Shown: in pieces, positions 45,319 through 54,583 of the stretch
Position numbering within the stretch: the stretch's first letter is position 1
Layout of the letters: each line of letters begins with the position of its first letter
Assembly: GCF_031583025.1 (NCBI RefSeq)
Contig: NZ_CP134062.1
Location: forward strand, 5,739,234-5,803,233
Source of the DNA: Mycobacterium sp. Z3061
GTDB taxonomy: Bacteria; Actinomycetota; Actinomycetes; Mycobacteriales; Mycobacteriaceae
Direction of reading: 5' to 3'
DNA: 64,000 bases
The notes under the pieces: generated by a model
Database searches by the model: none
What the model was told of the DNA's origin: nothing
Seen by the model: the letters and a program-made list of their open reading frames with translations, nothing else
Position numbers and translations under genes: made by a program

Positions 45319-48300
45319 ATGACGGACGTGACTACCCTTCAAGGCGTGGAACTGGGGGTTCTGGGGCCACTTCAGGTTCGGCAGGCCGGCGCGCCCGTCG
45401 TCATTCCGGGCGCCAAGCCACGCGCTCTGCTCACCATGCTGGGCCTTCACAACGGTGCGCTGGTACCGGCCGAGACACTTCTCGAGTTGCTGTGGGGCAC
45501 TGAACCGCCCCGCACCGTCGCCAAAGCCCTGCAAACCCACATATCCGCCCTGCGACGAACCCTGGGCGAGGGACTGGTTCTCACCGAGGGCACGGGCTGG
45601 AAGCTGGCCGCCACCGACGTCGATGCCACGGCATACCGCTCGGCCGCCCGACGGGGACGCGAGGCCGTCGCCGCCGGCGACATGACCCAGGCGGTGGCCC
45701 GGTTCGACGAGGCTCTCGCGCTGTGGCGGGGAGTGCCCGAACTGCCCGAGAGCCGGCGGGGAACCGCGGAGAGGACACGGTGGATCGAAGGCCATGCCGC
45801 CCTGGTGGAGGACCGCGCCGATGCCTTGCTCGCCACCGGCCGCGCCGCGGAGATCATCGGCGAACTCGAAACCGCGGTGGCCGATGCGCCGCTGCGCGAG
45901 CGGCGATGGGGGCAGCTGATGCTCGCCCTCTACCGCGCCGGCCGGCAGGGCGAAGCGATCGGCGCTTACCGGCGCGCCAGGACGCTGCTAGCCGAGGAAC
46001 TGGGAATCGAGCCCGGAGCGGAGCTACGCCGGCTGGAGACCGCGATCATCGCACAGGATACCGCACTCGAAGTCCCTGGCGCACAGGATGTTTCATCGGT
46101 GATGCGGGCCGTGACGTTCCTGCTGACGGATATCGAGGGATCCACCGCCGCCTGGGAGGCAGACGCCGTCGCCATGGCAACGGCGCTGGCACGCCACGAC
46201 GAGCTCGTCGAACAGATCGTCACATCCCGTGGCGGACGGCTGATCAAGACCCGAGGCGAGGGCGATGCCACCTTCTCGGTCTTCGACCGGCCGTCCTCGG
46301 CTGCCGCGGCCGCCCTTGAACTGCAGGACGCAATCGCCCGTGAGCCGTGGGCCCTGGCGGATCCCATGCGTATACGGGTGGCATTGCACACCGGTGAGGC
46401 CGAGCTTCGCGACGGCGACTACTTCGGGCGGGCGGTCAACCGCGCCGCGCGGCTGCGGTCACTGGCGGCCGGCGGTCAGATCCTGTGCTCAGGAGCCAGC
46501 GCCGAACTTGTCATCGACTCCCTGCCCGACGATGTGGCGCTCACTGACCTGGGGATGCGCCAGTTGCGCAATCTCGCGCGCCCGGAACACGTCTTCGAGC
46601 TCCGACTGCACACCACCCAGGACCGTTCGGCGCGGGACTCCAGCGACCTTCCCCTGCAGCGCCCGCCCCTACCGACGGCACTTGCGGGGCCCGGCCCGTT
46701 CGTCGGCCGTGCCAGCGAACTCGAGCGACTGTTTGCCGATTGGCAGTCGGCGTTGACCGGCGGCGTCAACGCCGTACTGATTGCCGGCGAGCCAGGTGTC
46801 GGCAAGACGCGGCTGGCCGGAGAATGGTCGCGGCTGGCCTTTGACCACGGCGCCATCGTCATTTACGGACGTTGCGACGAGGACCTCGGCGCACCGTATC
46901 AGCCGTTCGCGGAGGCAATGCGTTCGCTGGTGCCCTGCCTCGGTGCCGCTCGTCTCCGCGGGCTGCGTGGCGTAGAAGCGTTGTTGGCTCTGGTGCCCGG
47001 ACTCGCCGAGACCCTGCCCGAACTCACCGCGCCGACGCGCGCCGACCCCGACACCGAGCGCTACGCATTGTTCGACGCCGTCGTCGCATTGTTGCGAGTC
47101 ACCTCAGCCAGCACGCCTGTGGTGCTGATCCTGGACGACCTGCACTGGGCGGCCAAGCCGACGCTGCTGTTGTTGCGCCATGTGCTGCGCTTCGGCGATC
47201 AGGCCCGCGTCCAGATCATCGGCACCTACCGCAGCACCGACCTCGACCGTACGCACCCGCTGGCCGCCATGCTCGCCCATCTGCACCGCGATGGCACCGC
47301 CCATCGCCTGCAACTCGGCGGTCTCGATGAGGACGATGTGTCCGCCTATGTCGCCGAGGCCGGCTACGACGACGAAGATCTGGCGCGTGCACTGGCATCG
47401 GTCACCGGCGGCAATCCGTTCTTCCTCATTGAGGCGTTGCGCCACGTCGACGAAAGCGGAGGGCATTGGGATGCGAACACGCTTCCGCAGGGAGTCCGGG
47501 AAGCGGTGAGCCGCCGGCTCTCCCGGTTGCCGGCGGAAACGAACAAGGCGCTCGCGGCCGCGGCAGTGGTCGGCAGCAGCTTCGCGGTAGATCTCGTCGA
47601 GCACGTGGTCGGACAGGACCTCGTCGACGCGTTCGACCAAGCCGCGCAAGCGGGCATCGTGATCGAGGAGCCCGGTGGCCGTTACCGGTTCAACCACGCC
47701 ATCGTGCGGCAGTCATTGCTTGCCGAGCTGGCTTCGGTGCGGCGCATGCGGCTGCACCAGCGGATCGCCGCGACACTGGAGGCACAGCCCGGCGCCGGCG
47801 ACGAACTGCTGGCCGAACTTGCTTACCACTTCTTCGAGTGCGCCTGGGCGGGCAACGCGGTCAAGGCCGTCGACTACTGCCGCCGGGCCGCGGACCAGGC
47901 GATGGCCCGCCTCGGCTACGAAGGTGCCGCCGAGCTTTACGATCAGGCTTTGCACGCGCTGCAAGAGATCGACGAAGAGCTGCCGGATCGTTCCGATCAG
48001 ACCGCCGAACTGTTGATCGCTCGTTGCGAGGCGCTGCTGGCGGCCGGAGACGTGGCGTCGGCGGCGGGCGCTGTCTCGCAATTACATTCGGCGACAGCAG
48101 ATTCCGATCAGTTAGCCGCATGGGCGACCTGCTTTGAAGGTCAGCTGGCGATGCTCATCCATCCGGAGCGGCTGGACGAGATCGAAGTCGCGTTGGGTTC
48201 GGCCGCCGAGAAACTGGCCGGCTTGCACGACGCGGCCGGGGAAGCCAAGGCCCACACCGTTCGAGCCGGATGTCTGGCCCGACTGGGGCGCATCGGCGAT

Positions 48301-51300
48301 TGTGAAGCAGCGCTCGATGATGCCCTCACGGCGGCGCGCCGCGCCCGTGATCACCGCCGGGTCAATGCGGTCCTGGCGGGTGCGCCACTTGCGGCGCTGT
48401 GGGGACCCAATCCCGTTGCGCGGGCCGGCGGGCGGTGCCTCGACGTGGTGCGGTTGCTGCGCATCACCAACGACTCCCCTGTTGTCGAAGCCACGTCGAT
48501 GCGGTGCCAGGCCGTGCTGGAGGCTTTCCGTGGCCGCACCGCCGCCGCGCGTCGCATGATCGACGCGGCCAGGCGCACGATCACCGATCTGGGCTTACGT
48601 CACGCGCTGCTCGAGGTCGAGCAGTTCGCCGGCATCGTCGAGCTTGTGGTCGATGACCCTGCCGCGGCTGAGGCGCATCTCAGGCTGGCCTACAACGGTT
48701 TCCGCCGTATGGGCCTCGACGCTGACAGCGCTGAGACGGCCGCCCTGCTGGGACGAACGTGTCTGGCACTCGGCCGCGAGGGCGAGGCCGACGAATTATG
48801 CACAGAGAGCGAGCGCCTGGCCGGCCATGCGCTCAAACCGTCGATCGCCTGGCGCACGCTGCGGGCCGAACTGCTCTGCCGCGCTGACCATCACGATGAG
48901 GCCGGGCGAATCGCTCAGGCCGCAGTCGATCTGGCCGACCGCACCGATTTGTTCGTCGATCACGGTGACGCGTGCCTGATATTGGCAACCGTCTTGCGCG
49001 CGGCCGGGAACGCGACGGAAGCACATGCCGCGGCCGAGCGGGCAGTCGGCCTGTACGAGCGCAAAGGTGCTGCGGCACTGACGGTAAAGGCCCGTGATTT
49101 TCTCGTCAACGACAAGAGCACCTCACCGGCTTCTGCCATTGGCCCATCCGTTGACTCGGACAATGCATGCATCACCGCAACTAATCGAGTCGCCGAGCTC
49201 AACGACATCCACTCGCGAATGGGGGGTTCGCAGTCAACCACACGTCACCTGGCAAACGCGGCCAGCCGCGTGGCCGACCAAGTCCAAACACATTTCGCAG
49301 CACGCGAATGGACCGCCATGAGCCGGTTAATGACCGAGGAGGTTTCGAGTCACGACCGGCGCCGTGTCGTCAACTCGGGGAATCGGATTGGGTGGGACGG
49401 CATGATCCAAGACGCGCTGTCCAACGCCGATCTCGGAGTTACCGAGGTGACGTCCACGATCGTGGCAACGCGTGGCGAGCGTCTCGCGCTTCGCCGCGGT
49501 CGCTATTCGGATGTCGCCCGCCCGAGTTCGTTCTACACCGAGGTGTTGAGCATCTATGAGATCGACCGCGACGGGCGGATCTCGGCGGTTGTAAACTTCG
49601 ACCTCGACAATTTCACCGCCGCTGTCACCGAACTCGACGCGCGGTACCTGGCCGGTGAAGCGGCGGCGTATGCGTCCACGTGGTCGGCGATCATCGCCGG
49701 TGTCGCAGCGCTCAACCGGCACGAGTTGCCCTCGACCACGGCGGACTTCGTCAATATCGACCACCGCCGGGTTGCCGCCTACCCGACGGGTGAAGTCATC
49801 GATTACGTTCGTGCCGGGTGGGACCTCGAGCAGAACATCCGAACCTACATCGAGGTTGTGCATCGGCTGAGCGACGTCGGTGCCGTCTATACCCATGTGG
49901 CACAGGGCAATTCTCGCGACGGCCTGGCAGCGGAGTGGCGGGGCGTCAGCCTCGTGATGGTCGACCACCACCTAGTGAGCCGCAGCGAGGTATTCGACGA
50001 GGAAGATCTTGACGCCGCGCTCGCGAAATTCGACCAACTGAGCCGCCCGGCCGCGACCTTGACGAACCCCGCAAGCCGCGCGTACCTGCAGGTGAATCGG
50101 TACTACACGTCAGGCGATTGGGTCGCACTGTCAAACATGTTGGCGCCGAACATCGTCGACAATGATCGTCGAAGCACGGTGAGCGCCGGCGTTCGACGTG
50201 GCCGCGATGTCGAACTCACCAATAGCCGGGCCCTGGCAGAGATCGGCGCCGATCAGCTGACCTCCGTCGTCATCGCGACGCGCGGCGAGCGCCTTACATT
50301 GTGCCGTTCGTCCCTGTCCGGGAAAGACGAGCGACCGGGTGGATTCCGCATCGAGTTTTTCAGCGTCGTCGAGATCGACGACGACCAGCACCTGGCGGCA
50401 CACGTCGCGTTCGATCCCGAGGATTTTGCAAGTGCTGCAGAGGAACTTGACGCACGATTCCTTGCCGGTGAAGCCGCCCGTCATGCGCCTACCTGGTTGG
50501 CGATCACCGAGACATTCGCCGCGCTCAATCGTCGGGAGCTGCCTCAAACCACGGACGATTGGGTGAATATCGACCACCGGCAAGGCACTTTCATCGCAGC
50601 CGGTCAAATTTCCGTCTTCATGCATGCTGCATGGGAGGTCGCGTCTCAGCTGAATCATGTACTGGTCGCCGTGAACCGACTGACCGACCTTGGAGCGGTC
50701 GTCACGTATATGTCGCACGAGACATCGCAGGAGGGCTTCACCGCCGAGTGGCGGGCGGTCATCCTCTTCACATACGCCGGCAAGATGGTCACTCGCTGTG
50801 AAGTTTTCGACGAGGAAGATCTTGACGCCGCACTTGCGAAATTCGATAGTCTGCAACGGAACACAGTGAGAATCCACAACGCGGCCAGCGACATGGGAGA
50901 GCGTTACCTGTCGCATTTCGCGGCCGGCGAGTTTGACGCCATGGCCGGACTATTGGCCGACGACTTCACCAGCGACGATCGGCGGTCGATGGTGGGGGCG
51001 GGAGTGCAGGGTGGTCGGGACGCCCAGATCGCCGACATGCGCGCAGCAGCCGGCATTTGGTCCACGGCAGTCATACCAGCCGTCCTGGCAACGCGAGGCG
51101 ACCGACTGGCCCTTGAGCGATTGCACTTCTCGCACGGCGCCGTTGTTCCCGAGGCATTCGTGACCGAGGTACTCGGTGTCATCGAGATCAGCGCGAGAAC
51201 GCAGATCGTCGCCGTAGTCTTCTTCGAATTCGACGACATTGACCACGCTTTCGCAGAACTCGAGAACCGCTACCTGGCCGGGGAGGCGGCGGCCCACGCG

Positions 51301-52506
51301 AAGACGTGGTCGCTCGTCGTGGACGCCTATGCTGCGCTCAACAGGCATGAACTGCCCACGGTGACTACGGACTGGGTCGACATCGACCATCGCCACGTGG
51401 TGGCCGTCGAGGAGGGCGATCTGGGCCGATCGCTCCGGGCGGTGTGGGATCTCGCGCCGGAGGCGACGATCCGCATCGAGGCGGTGCACCGACTGAGTGC
51501 GCGGGGAGCTGTCGTCACCCACTTCGTGCACGCCAGATCGCGCGAGGGTCTGGACGCCGAATGGCGTGAGATCAGTCTGCTGATGTTCGACGGTGACCAA
51601 TTCAGCCGCTGTGAAGTGTTCTCGGAGAACAAGATCGACGCCGCGATCGCCCGCTTCGACGACTTGCACTCTCGGCCGAAGCCTTTGGCGAGCGCTGCCA
51701 TCCGGGCGATGCACCGTTTACAGGCCCATTTCGCCGCTCGCGACTGGGCGGCGGTGGCCGGGGCACTGGCCGATGACATCTGCACCGACGATCGGCGACG
51801 TGTGGTCAACGGCGGGATCCGCCACGGCCGGGACGCCGAGATCGACGGTTTGCGCGCCGCTGCCGATGTCGGGACACGGAGCATCACGTCGACCCCGCTG
51901 GCAATCCGCGGGGAGCGGCTACTTCTCGGCCGATTTCGTTTCTCGGCGAAACACCCGTCGGCATTCCACTCTGAGATTCTCGGCGTTGCCGAGCTCGATG
52001 CTGACAACCGGGGAAAGACTTTGGTGGTCTTCGATGTCGACGACGTCGATGCGGCCTTCGCAGAACTGGACGCGCGTTACCTGGCTGGCGAAGCGGCCCC
52101 TTACGCGCACACCTGGTCGGTTATCAGCCGGGAATGCGCCGCATTCAACCGGCATGAACCACCCGCTGCGGAGTTCGTCACCATCGACCACCGGCGGCTG
52201 CTGAAGATGCCTACCGGCAATCTGATCGGCGACATCGAAGTCACCTGGGATCTGATGCCCGACGTCAGCGTCCGGATCGAGTCGGTTTACCGACTCACCC
52301 ATCTGGGAGCAGTCGCCGGCTACGTTGCGCAAGGCACTTCGCCGGAAGGCTTCGACGCCGAGTGGCGGATCACCTATCTCGTCACAATCGACGGAGAGCG
52401 CATCAGCCGCTGCGAAATCTTCGACGAAGCCGACCTCGACGCCGCGCTCGCGCGCTTCGACGAGCTCATGGTCCAAGACAAGGGCTCGGGGCCCTATACC
52501 GCATAA
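45319..52506 (+). CDS. Giant multidomain regulator: SARP/BTAD - class III cyclase - AAA ATPase - TPR - four double NTF2-like repeats (2,395 aa)
   Basis: Domains in order: an OmpR-type winged helix (~8-95) and BTAD (~100-245) as in SARP activators; a class III cyclase (~262-430, TFLLTDIEGS, KTRGEGDATF, GDYFGRAVNRAARL); an AAA/STAND ATPase with Walker A GEPGVGKTR (~491) and Walker B LILDDLHWA (~603); helical TPR-like repeats (~750-1270); then four repeats of ~271 residues (~1310-2395). The cyclase keeps both metal aspartates, the substrate aspartate and the Asn/Arg pair; the lysine position reads Arg. The tail repeats resemble SnoaL/NTF2-like ligand-binding domains. It probably couples ligand binding and cyclic-nucleotide or ATP chemistry to gene activation; this is inference. 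It overlaps the convergent MFS gene by 41 bases. Confidence 0.88.
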   Translation: MTDVTTLQGVELGVLGPLQVRQAGAPVVIPGAKPRALLTMLGLHNGALVPAETLLELLWGTEPPRTVAKALQTHISALRRTLGEGLVLTEGTGWKLAATDVDATAYRSAARRGREAVAAGDMTQAVARFDEALALWRGVPELPESRRGTAERTRWIEGHAALVEDRADALLATGRAAEIIGELETAVADAPLRERRWGQLMLALYRAGRQGEAIGAYRRARTLLAEELGIEPGAELRRLETAIIAQDTALEVPGAQDVSSVMRAVTFLLTDIEGSTAAWEADAVAMATALARHDELVEQIVTSRGGRLIKTRGEGDATFSVFDRPSSAAAAALELQDAIAREPWALADPMRIRVALHTGEAELRDGDYFGRAVNRAARLRSLAAGGQILCSGASAELVIDSLPDDVALTDLGMRQLRNLARPEHVFELRLHTTQDRSARDSSDLPLQRPPLPTALAGPGPFVGRASELERLFADWQSALTGGVNAVLIAGEPGVGKTRLAGEWSRLAFDHGAIVIYGRCDEDLGAPYQPFAEAMRSLVPCLGAARLRGLRGVEALLALVPGLAETLPELTAPTRADPDTERYALFDAVVALLRVTSASTPVVLILDDLHWAAKPTLLLLRHVLRFGDQARVQIIGTYRSTDLDRTHPLAAMLAHLHRDGTAHRLQLGGLDEDDVSAYVAEAGYDDEDLARALASVTGGNPFFLIEALRHVDESGGHWDANTLPQGVREAVSRRLSRLPAETNKALAAAAVVGSSFAVDLVEHVVGQDLVDAFDQAAQAGIVIEEPGGRYRFNHAIVRQSLLAELASVRRMRLHQRIAATLEAQPGAGDELLAELAYHFFECAWAGNAVKAVDYCRRAADQAMARLGYEGAAELYDQALHALQEIDEELPDRSDQTAELLIARCEALLAAGDVASAAGAVSQLHSATADSDQLAAWATCFEGQLAMLIHPERLDEIEVALGSAAEKLAGLHDAAGEAKAHTVRAGCLARLGRIGDCEAALDDALTAARRARDHRRVNAVLAGAPLAALWGPNPVARAGGRCLDVVRLLRITNDSPVVEATSMRCQAVLEAFRGRTAAARRMIDAARRTITDLGLRHALLEVEQFAGIVELVVDDPAAAEAHLRLAYNGFRRMGLDADSAETAALLGRTCLALGREGEADELCTESERLAGHALKPSIAWRTLRAELLCRADHHDEAGRIAQAAVDLADRTDLFVDHGDACLILATVLRAAGNATEAHAAAERAVGLYERKGAAALTVKARDFLVNDKSTSPASAIGPSVDSDNACITATNRVAELNDIHSRMGGSQSTTRHLANAASRVADQVQTHFAAREWTAMSRLMTEEVSSHDRRRVVNSGNRIGWDGMIQDALSNADLGVTEVTSTIVATRGERLALRRGRYSDVARPSSFYTEVLSIYEIDRDGRISAVVNFDLDNFTAAVTELDARYLAGEAAAYASTWSAIIAGVAALNRHELPSTTADFVNIDHRRVAAYPTGEVIDYVRAGWDLEQNIRTYIEVVHRLSDVGAVYTHVAQGNSRDGLAAEWRGVSLVMVDHHLVSRSEVFDEEDLDAALAKFDQLSRPAATLTNPASRAYLQVNRYYTSGDWVALSNMLAPNIVDNDRRSTVSAGVRRGRDVELTNSRALAEIGADQLTSVVIATRGERLTLCRSSLSGKDERPGGFRIEFFSVVEIDDDQHLAAHVAFDPEDFASAAEELDARFLAGEAARHAPTWLAITETFAALNRRELPQTTDDWVNIDHRQGTFIAAGQISVFMHAAWEVASQLNHVLVAVNRLTDLGAVVTYMSHETSQEGFTAEWRAVILFTYAGKMVTRCEVFDEEDLDAALAKFDSLQRNTVRIHNAASDMGERYLSHFAAGEFDAMAGLLADDFTSDDRRSMVGAGVQGGRDAQIADMRAAAGIWSTAVIPAVLATRGDRLALERLHFSHGAVVPEAFVTEVLGVIEISARTQIVAVVFFEFDDIDHAFAELENRYLAGEAAAHAKTWSLVVDAYAALNRHELPTVTTDWVDIDHRHVVAVEEGDLGRSLRAVWDLAPEATIRIEAVHRLSARGAVVTHFVHARSREGLDAEWREISLLMFDGDQFSRCEVFSENKIDAAIARFDDLHSRPKPLASAAIRAMHRLQAHFAARDWAAVAGALADDICTDDRRRVVNGGIRHGRDAEIDGLRAAADVGTRSITSTPLAIRGERLLLGRFRFSAKHPSAFHSEILGVAELDADNRGKTLVVFDVDDVDAAFAELDARYLAGEAAPYAHTWSVISRECAAFNRHEPPAAEFVTIDHRRLLKMPTGNLIGDIEVTWDLMPDVSVRIESVYRLTHLGAVAGYVAQGTSPEGFDAEWRITYLVTIDGERISRCEIFDEADLDAALARFDELMVQDKGSGPYTA
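49250..52470 (+). repeat. Four ~813-bp protein-coding repeats (double NTF2/SnoaL-like units)
   Basis: The marker HFAAREW and its equivalents start at 49291, 50101, 50914 and 51727, giving periods of 810, 813 and 813 bases. Each repeat has half A (DDRRxxVxxGxxxGRD ... ELDARYLAGEAA) and half B (NRHELP, DWVxIDHR, AEWR, RCEVFDEEDLDAALAKFD). The protein is conserved between repeats while the DNA has diverged, so the duplication is old. Confidence 0.85.
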
Positions 52507-53740
52507 AAGCCGGAGCGACGAGCGCCGCAACCAACACACCCGCCACCGCCAACGCCCCGCCGCCTGCCGCGGTTGCGGTCGTGCCCACCACCGCTGCCGC
52601 GGCCCCGTGCAGCGAGTCGGCCAGCCGAGGGCCTCCACCGACCACTACGGTGAACACCCCCTGCAGTCGCCCAACCAACTCGTCGGAGGCCGCCTCCTGC
52701 AGGATCGTCTGCCGGAACGCGGCCGACACCATGTCCGCCGCACCGCCCACGGCAAGGAACGCCACCGCCGCCCACAGCATCGCGCCCGCGCGCCCGTGCG
52801 CCATGCCGCACACCAACCCGAACCCCATCATGGCCAGGCCCCACACGATGATTGCGGCGACAATCGTCAGCCCCTGGCGCCTGATGCCGGGCAACCAGCC
52901 CGAGAACACACCGCCGGCCACCGCCCCGACGGATATCGCCGCAGCCAGCAACGCCATCGCCGACCCGCCCTCGATAGGACCGCCGAAGCTTTCGTGAGCG
53001 ATCTGCGGGAACAGCGCACGCGGCATGCCGAAGACCATGGCTATCAGGTCGACGACGAATGACATCAGCACCACCGTGTTCCCCGCCAGGTAGCGGAAGC
53101 CCTGCAGCACCGCGCCAATCCCCCAGCGCGCCTCGCCGGACGGCTCCAGCGACGGCATCGGCGACAGTCGGATCGTCGCCCAGATCGGCGCCAGGCAGGC
53201 CAGCGCGTCAACCAGATAGAGCGTGGAGAGGTCTACCCAGTTCAGCAGCAGACCCGCCAGCAGTGGGCCCACGATCGCCCCGAACTGTCCGACCGTCATG
53301 TTCAGGGCGTTGGCCGCCGGCAGTTGCTCACCCGGCAGCATCCGCGGGATCGCGGCCGACCGGGCGGGTGAGTTGACGGCGAAGAATCCCTGCTGCAGCG
53401 CCAGCAGACAAAGCACCACCCACACGTTGTGCAGGGCCAACGCGGCCTGCAACCACAACAACAGCGACCCCGCAGCCAGCCCGCACGCGGAGATGATCAG
53501 CAGCAGGCGCCGGTCCATGGCGTCTGACCAGGCACCGCCGAGCAGACCGAACACGATCAGGGGCACCAGCGCGAACAACCCGGCCAAGCCGACATACGCG
53601 GAGTTTCGCGTCAGCGCGTAGATCTGCACCGGGACAGCGAAGACCGTCAGGTTGGCCCCGATGACGGTCGGAATACCGGCCACCCAGAGTCTGCGGAAAT
53701 CAGTTGTGCGCAGGGGCGTGGTGTCCGCGAAGAGGGCCAT
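52466..53740 (-). CDS. MFS transporter (EntS-like efflux family)
   Basis: 424 residues from ATG at 53738-53740; the open frame upstream (to 53821) covers a hairpin region. About twelve hydrophobic segments are visible, beginning FRRLWVAGIPTVIGANLTVFAVPVQIY. The cytoplasmic loop GGAWSDAMDRRLLLI is the loop 2-3 motif of the major facilitator superfamily. NSPARSAAIPRMLPGEQLPAANAL is characteristic of the EntS/MFS_3 group that exports siderophores or drugs. The substrate is unknown. Its last 41 bases overlap the end of the giant regulator on the opposite strand. It lies downstream of pdxH on the same strand. Confidence 0.9.
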   Translation of the reverse strand: MALFADTTPLRTTDFRRLWVAGIPTVIGANLTVFAVPVQIYALTRNSAYVGLAGLFALVPLIVFGLLGGAWSDAMDRRLLLIISACGLAAGSLLLWLQAALALHNVWVVLCLLALQQGFFAVNSPARSAAIPRMLPGEQLPAANALNMTVGQFGAIVGPLLAGLLLNWVDLSTLYLVDALACLAPIWATIRLSPMPSLEPSGEARWGIGAVLQGFRYLAGNTVVLMSFVVDLIAMVFGMPRALFPQIAHESFGGPIEGGSAMALLAAAISVGAVAGGVFSGWLPGIRRQGLTIVAAIIVWGLAMMGFGLVCGMAHGRAGAMLWAAVAFLAVGGAADMVSAAFRQTILQEAASDELVGRLQGVFTVVVGGGPRLADSLHGAAAAVVGTTATAAGGGALAVAGVLVAALVAPAFMRYRAPSPCLGP

Positions 53741-53782
53741 CGTCGCCGAGCGTAGCCGGAACCCATCACGCACAAACGTGCC

Positions 53783-53842
53783 GCGAGCGTGACGCCAGGG
53801 TGGGTTTCGGCGCCAAATCACGCCCTGACCTCACGCTGGGCG
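53783..53842. terminator. Imperfect hairpin between pdxH and MFS gene
   Basis: The left arm around 53783-53802 (GCGAGCGTGACGCCAGGGTG) pairs with 53821-53842 (CGCCCTGACCTCACGCTGG) with about three mismatches, two of which can be G-U pairs. It lies just after the pdxH stop (53852). Similar GCGTGACGCCAGGGTG elements recur in mycobacterial intergenic DNA. It probably ends the pdxH transcript. Confidence 0.55.
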
Positions 53843-53851
53843 CGATGACCG

Positions 53852-54511
53852 TTAGGGCTGCAGCCGTTCGACCTGACCGTCGATCACCCGAATCCGGTTG
53901 TGCAGCCGGTTTTCCCGACCCTGCCAGAACTCCACGACCTCCGGGGCGATCAGGTAGCCACCCCAGTTCGGGGGCACCGGGATCTGTTCGGTGTCGGCGA
54001 AGCGCTCGGTCACCTCGGCGAGCTGGTTGAGCAATGCCGCGCGCGACTCGATGGGCTGCGACTGGCGCGAAGCCCACGCTCCCAGCTGCGAGCCGCGCGG
54101 CCGCTTGGACCAGTAGTCCTCGGTGTCCCGCTGGCCGACCTTGCTCACCGCGCCGCGGAGGTGGATCTGCCGGCCCAAGAGGTACCAGGGGAACGTCGCC
54201 GACGCGTACGGCGTCGCCGCCAGATCCAGCCCTTTGGCCGAGTCATAGTTGGTGAAGAACGTGATCCCCGCCTCATCGGCGCTCTTACACAACACGGTGC
54301 GGCTGACGGGCCTGCCGTCGGCGACAGTTGCCACCACCATGGCGTTCGGCTCGGCGATGCCGGCTTGCGCAGCGTCGTCAATCCACTTGTGGAACAACGC
54401 AAGCCACCCATCGGCGAGCCAGTCCACATCAAGGTCCGGACTGCCGTCCTTTTCGACGGAGCCGTACTCCACCCGCATCCCGGCCAGGTGCTGCCCATGA
54501 GGTTCGGTCAC
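53852..54511 (-). CDS. pdxH: Pyridoxamine 5'-phosphate oxidase PdxH
   Basis: 219 residues, the usual length. It oxidises pyridoxine or pyridoxamine 5'-phosphate to pyridoxal 5'-phosphate using FMN. Family segments are visible: [22 protein letters not shown] (~50-70), [48 protein letters not shown], and the C-terminal [14 protein letters not shown] with the substrate-binding residues. M. tuberculosis PdxH is encoded elsewhere (Rv2607, by memory), so this may be a differently placed orthologue or a second copy. Divergent from citA with 72 bases between the starts. Confidence 0.92.
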   Translation of the reverse strand: MTEPHGQHLAGMRVEYGSVEKDGSPDLDVDWLADGWLALFHKWIDDAAQAGIAEPNAMVVATVADGRPVSRTVLCKSADEAGITFFTNYDSAKGLDLAATPYASATFPWYLLGRQIHLRGAVSKVGQRDTEDYWSKRPRGSQLGAWASRQSQPIESRAALLNQLAEVTERFADTEQIPVPPNWGGYLIAPEVVEFWQGRENRLHNRIRVIDGQVERLQP

Positions 54512-54583
54512 CGCGCCAACGCTACTCGGCGGCAGTTACCGGCCGGTAGTAAGCGGTGCGGGCGCAAGTGCAAGAATTTGCCC

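Noticed and set aside
35096-53740. Integrated prophage or insertion-sequence island
   Set aside because: No integrase, transposase, tRNA-adjacent att repeats or phage structural genes were seen; base composition looks like the flanks.
53900-54583. 228-codon N-terminal extension of citA
   Set aside because: It runs antisense through pdxH. CitA family length and N-terminus fix the start at 54584.
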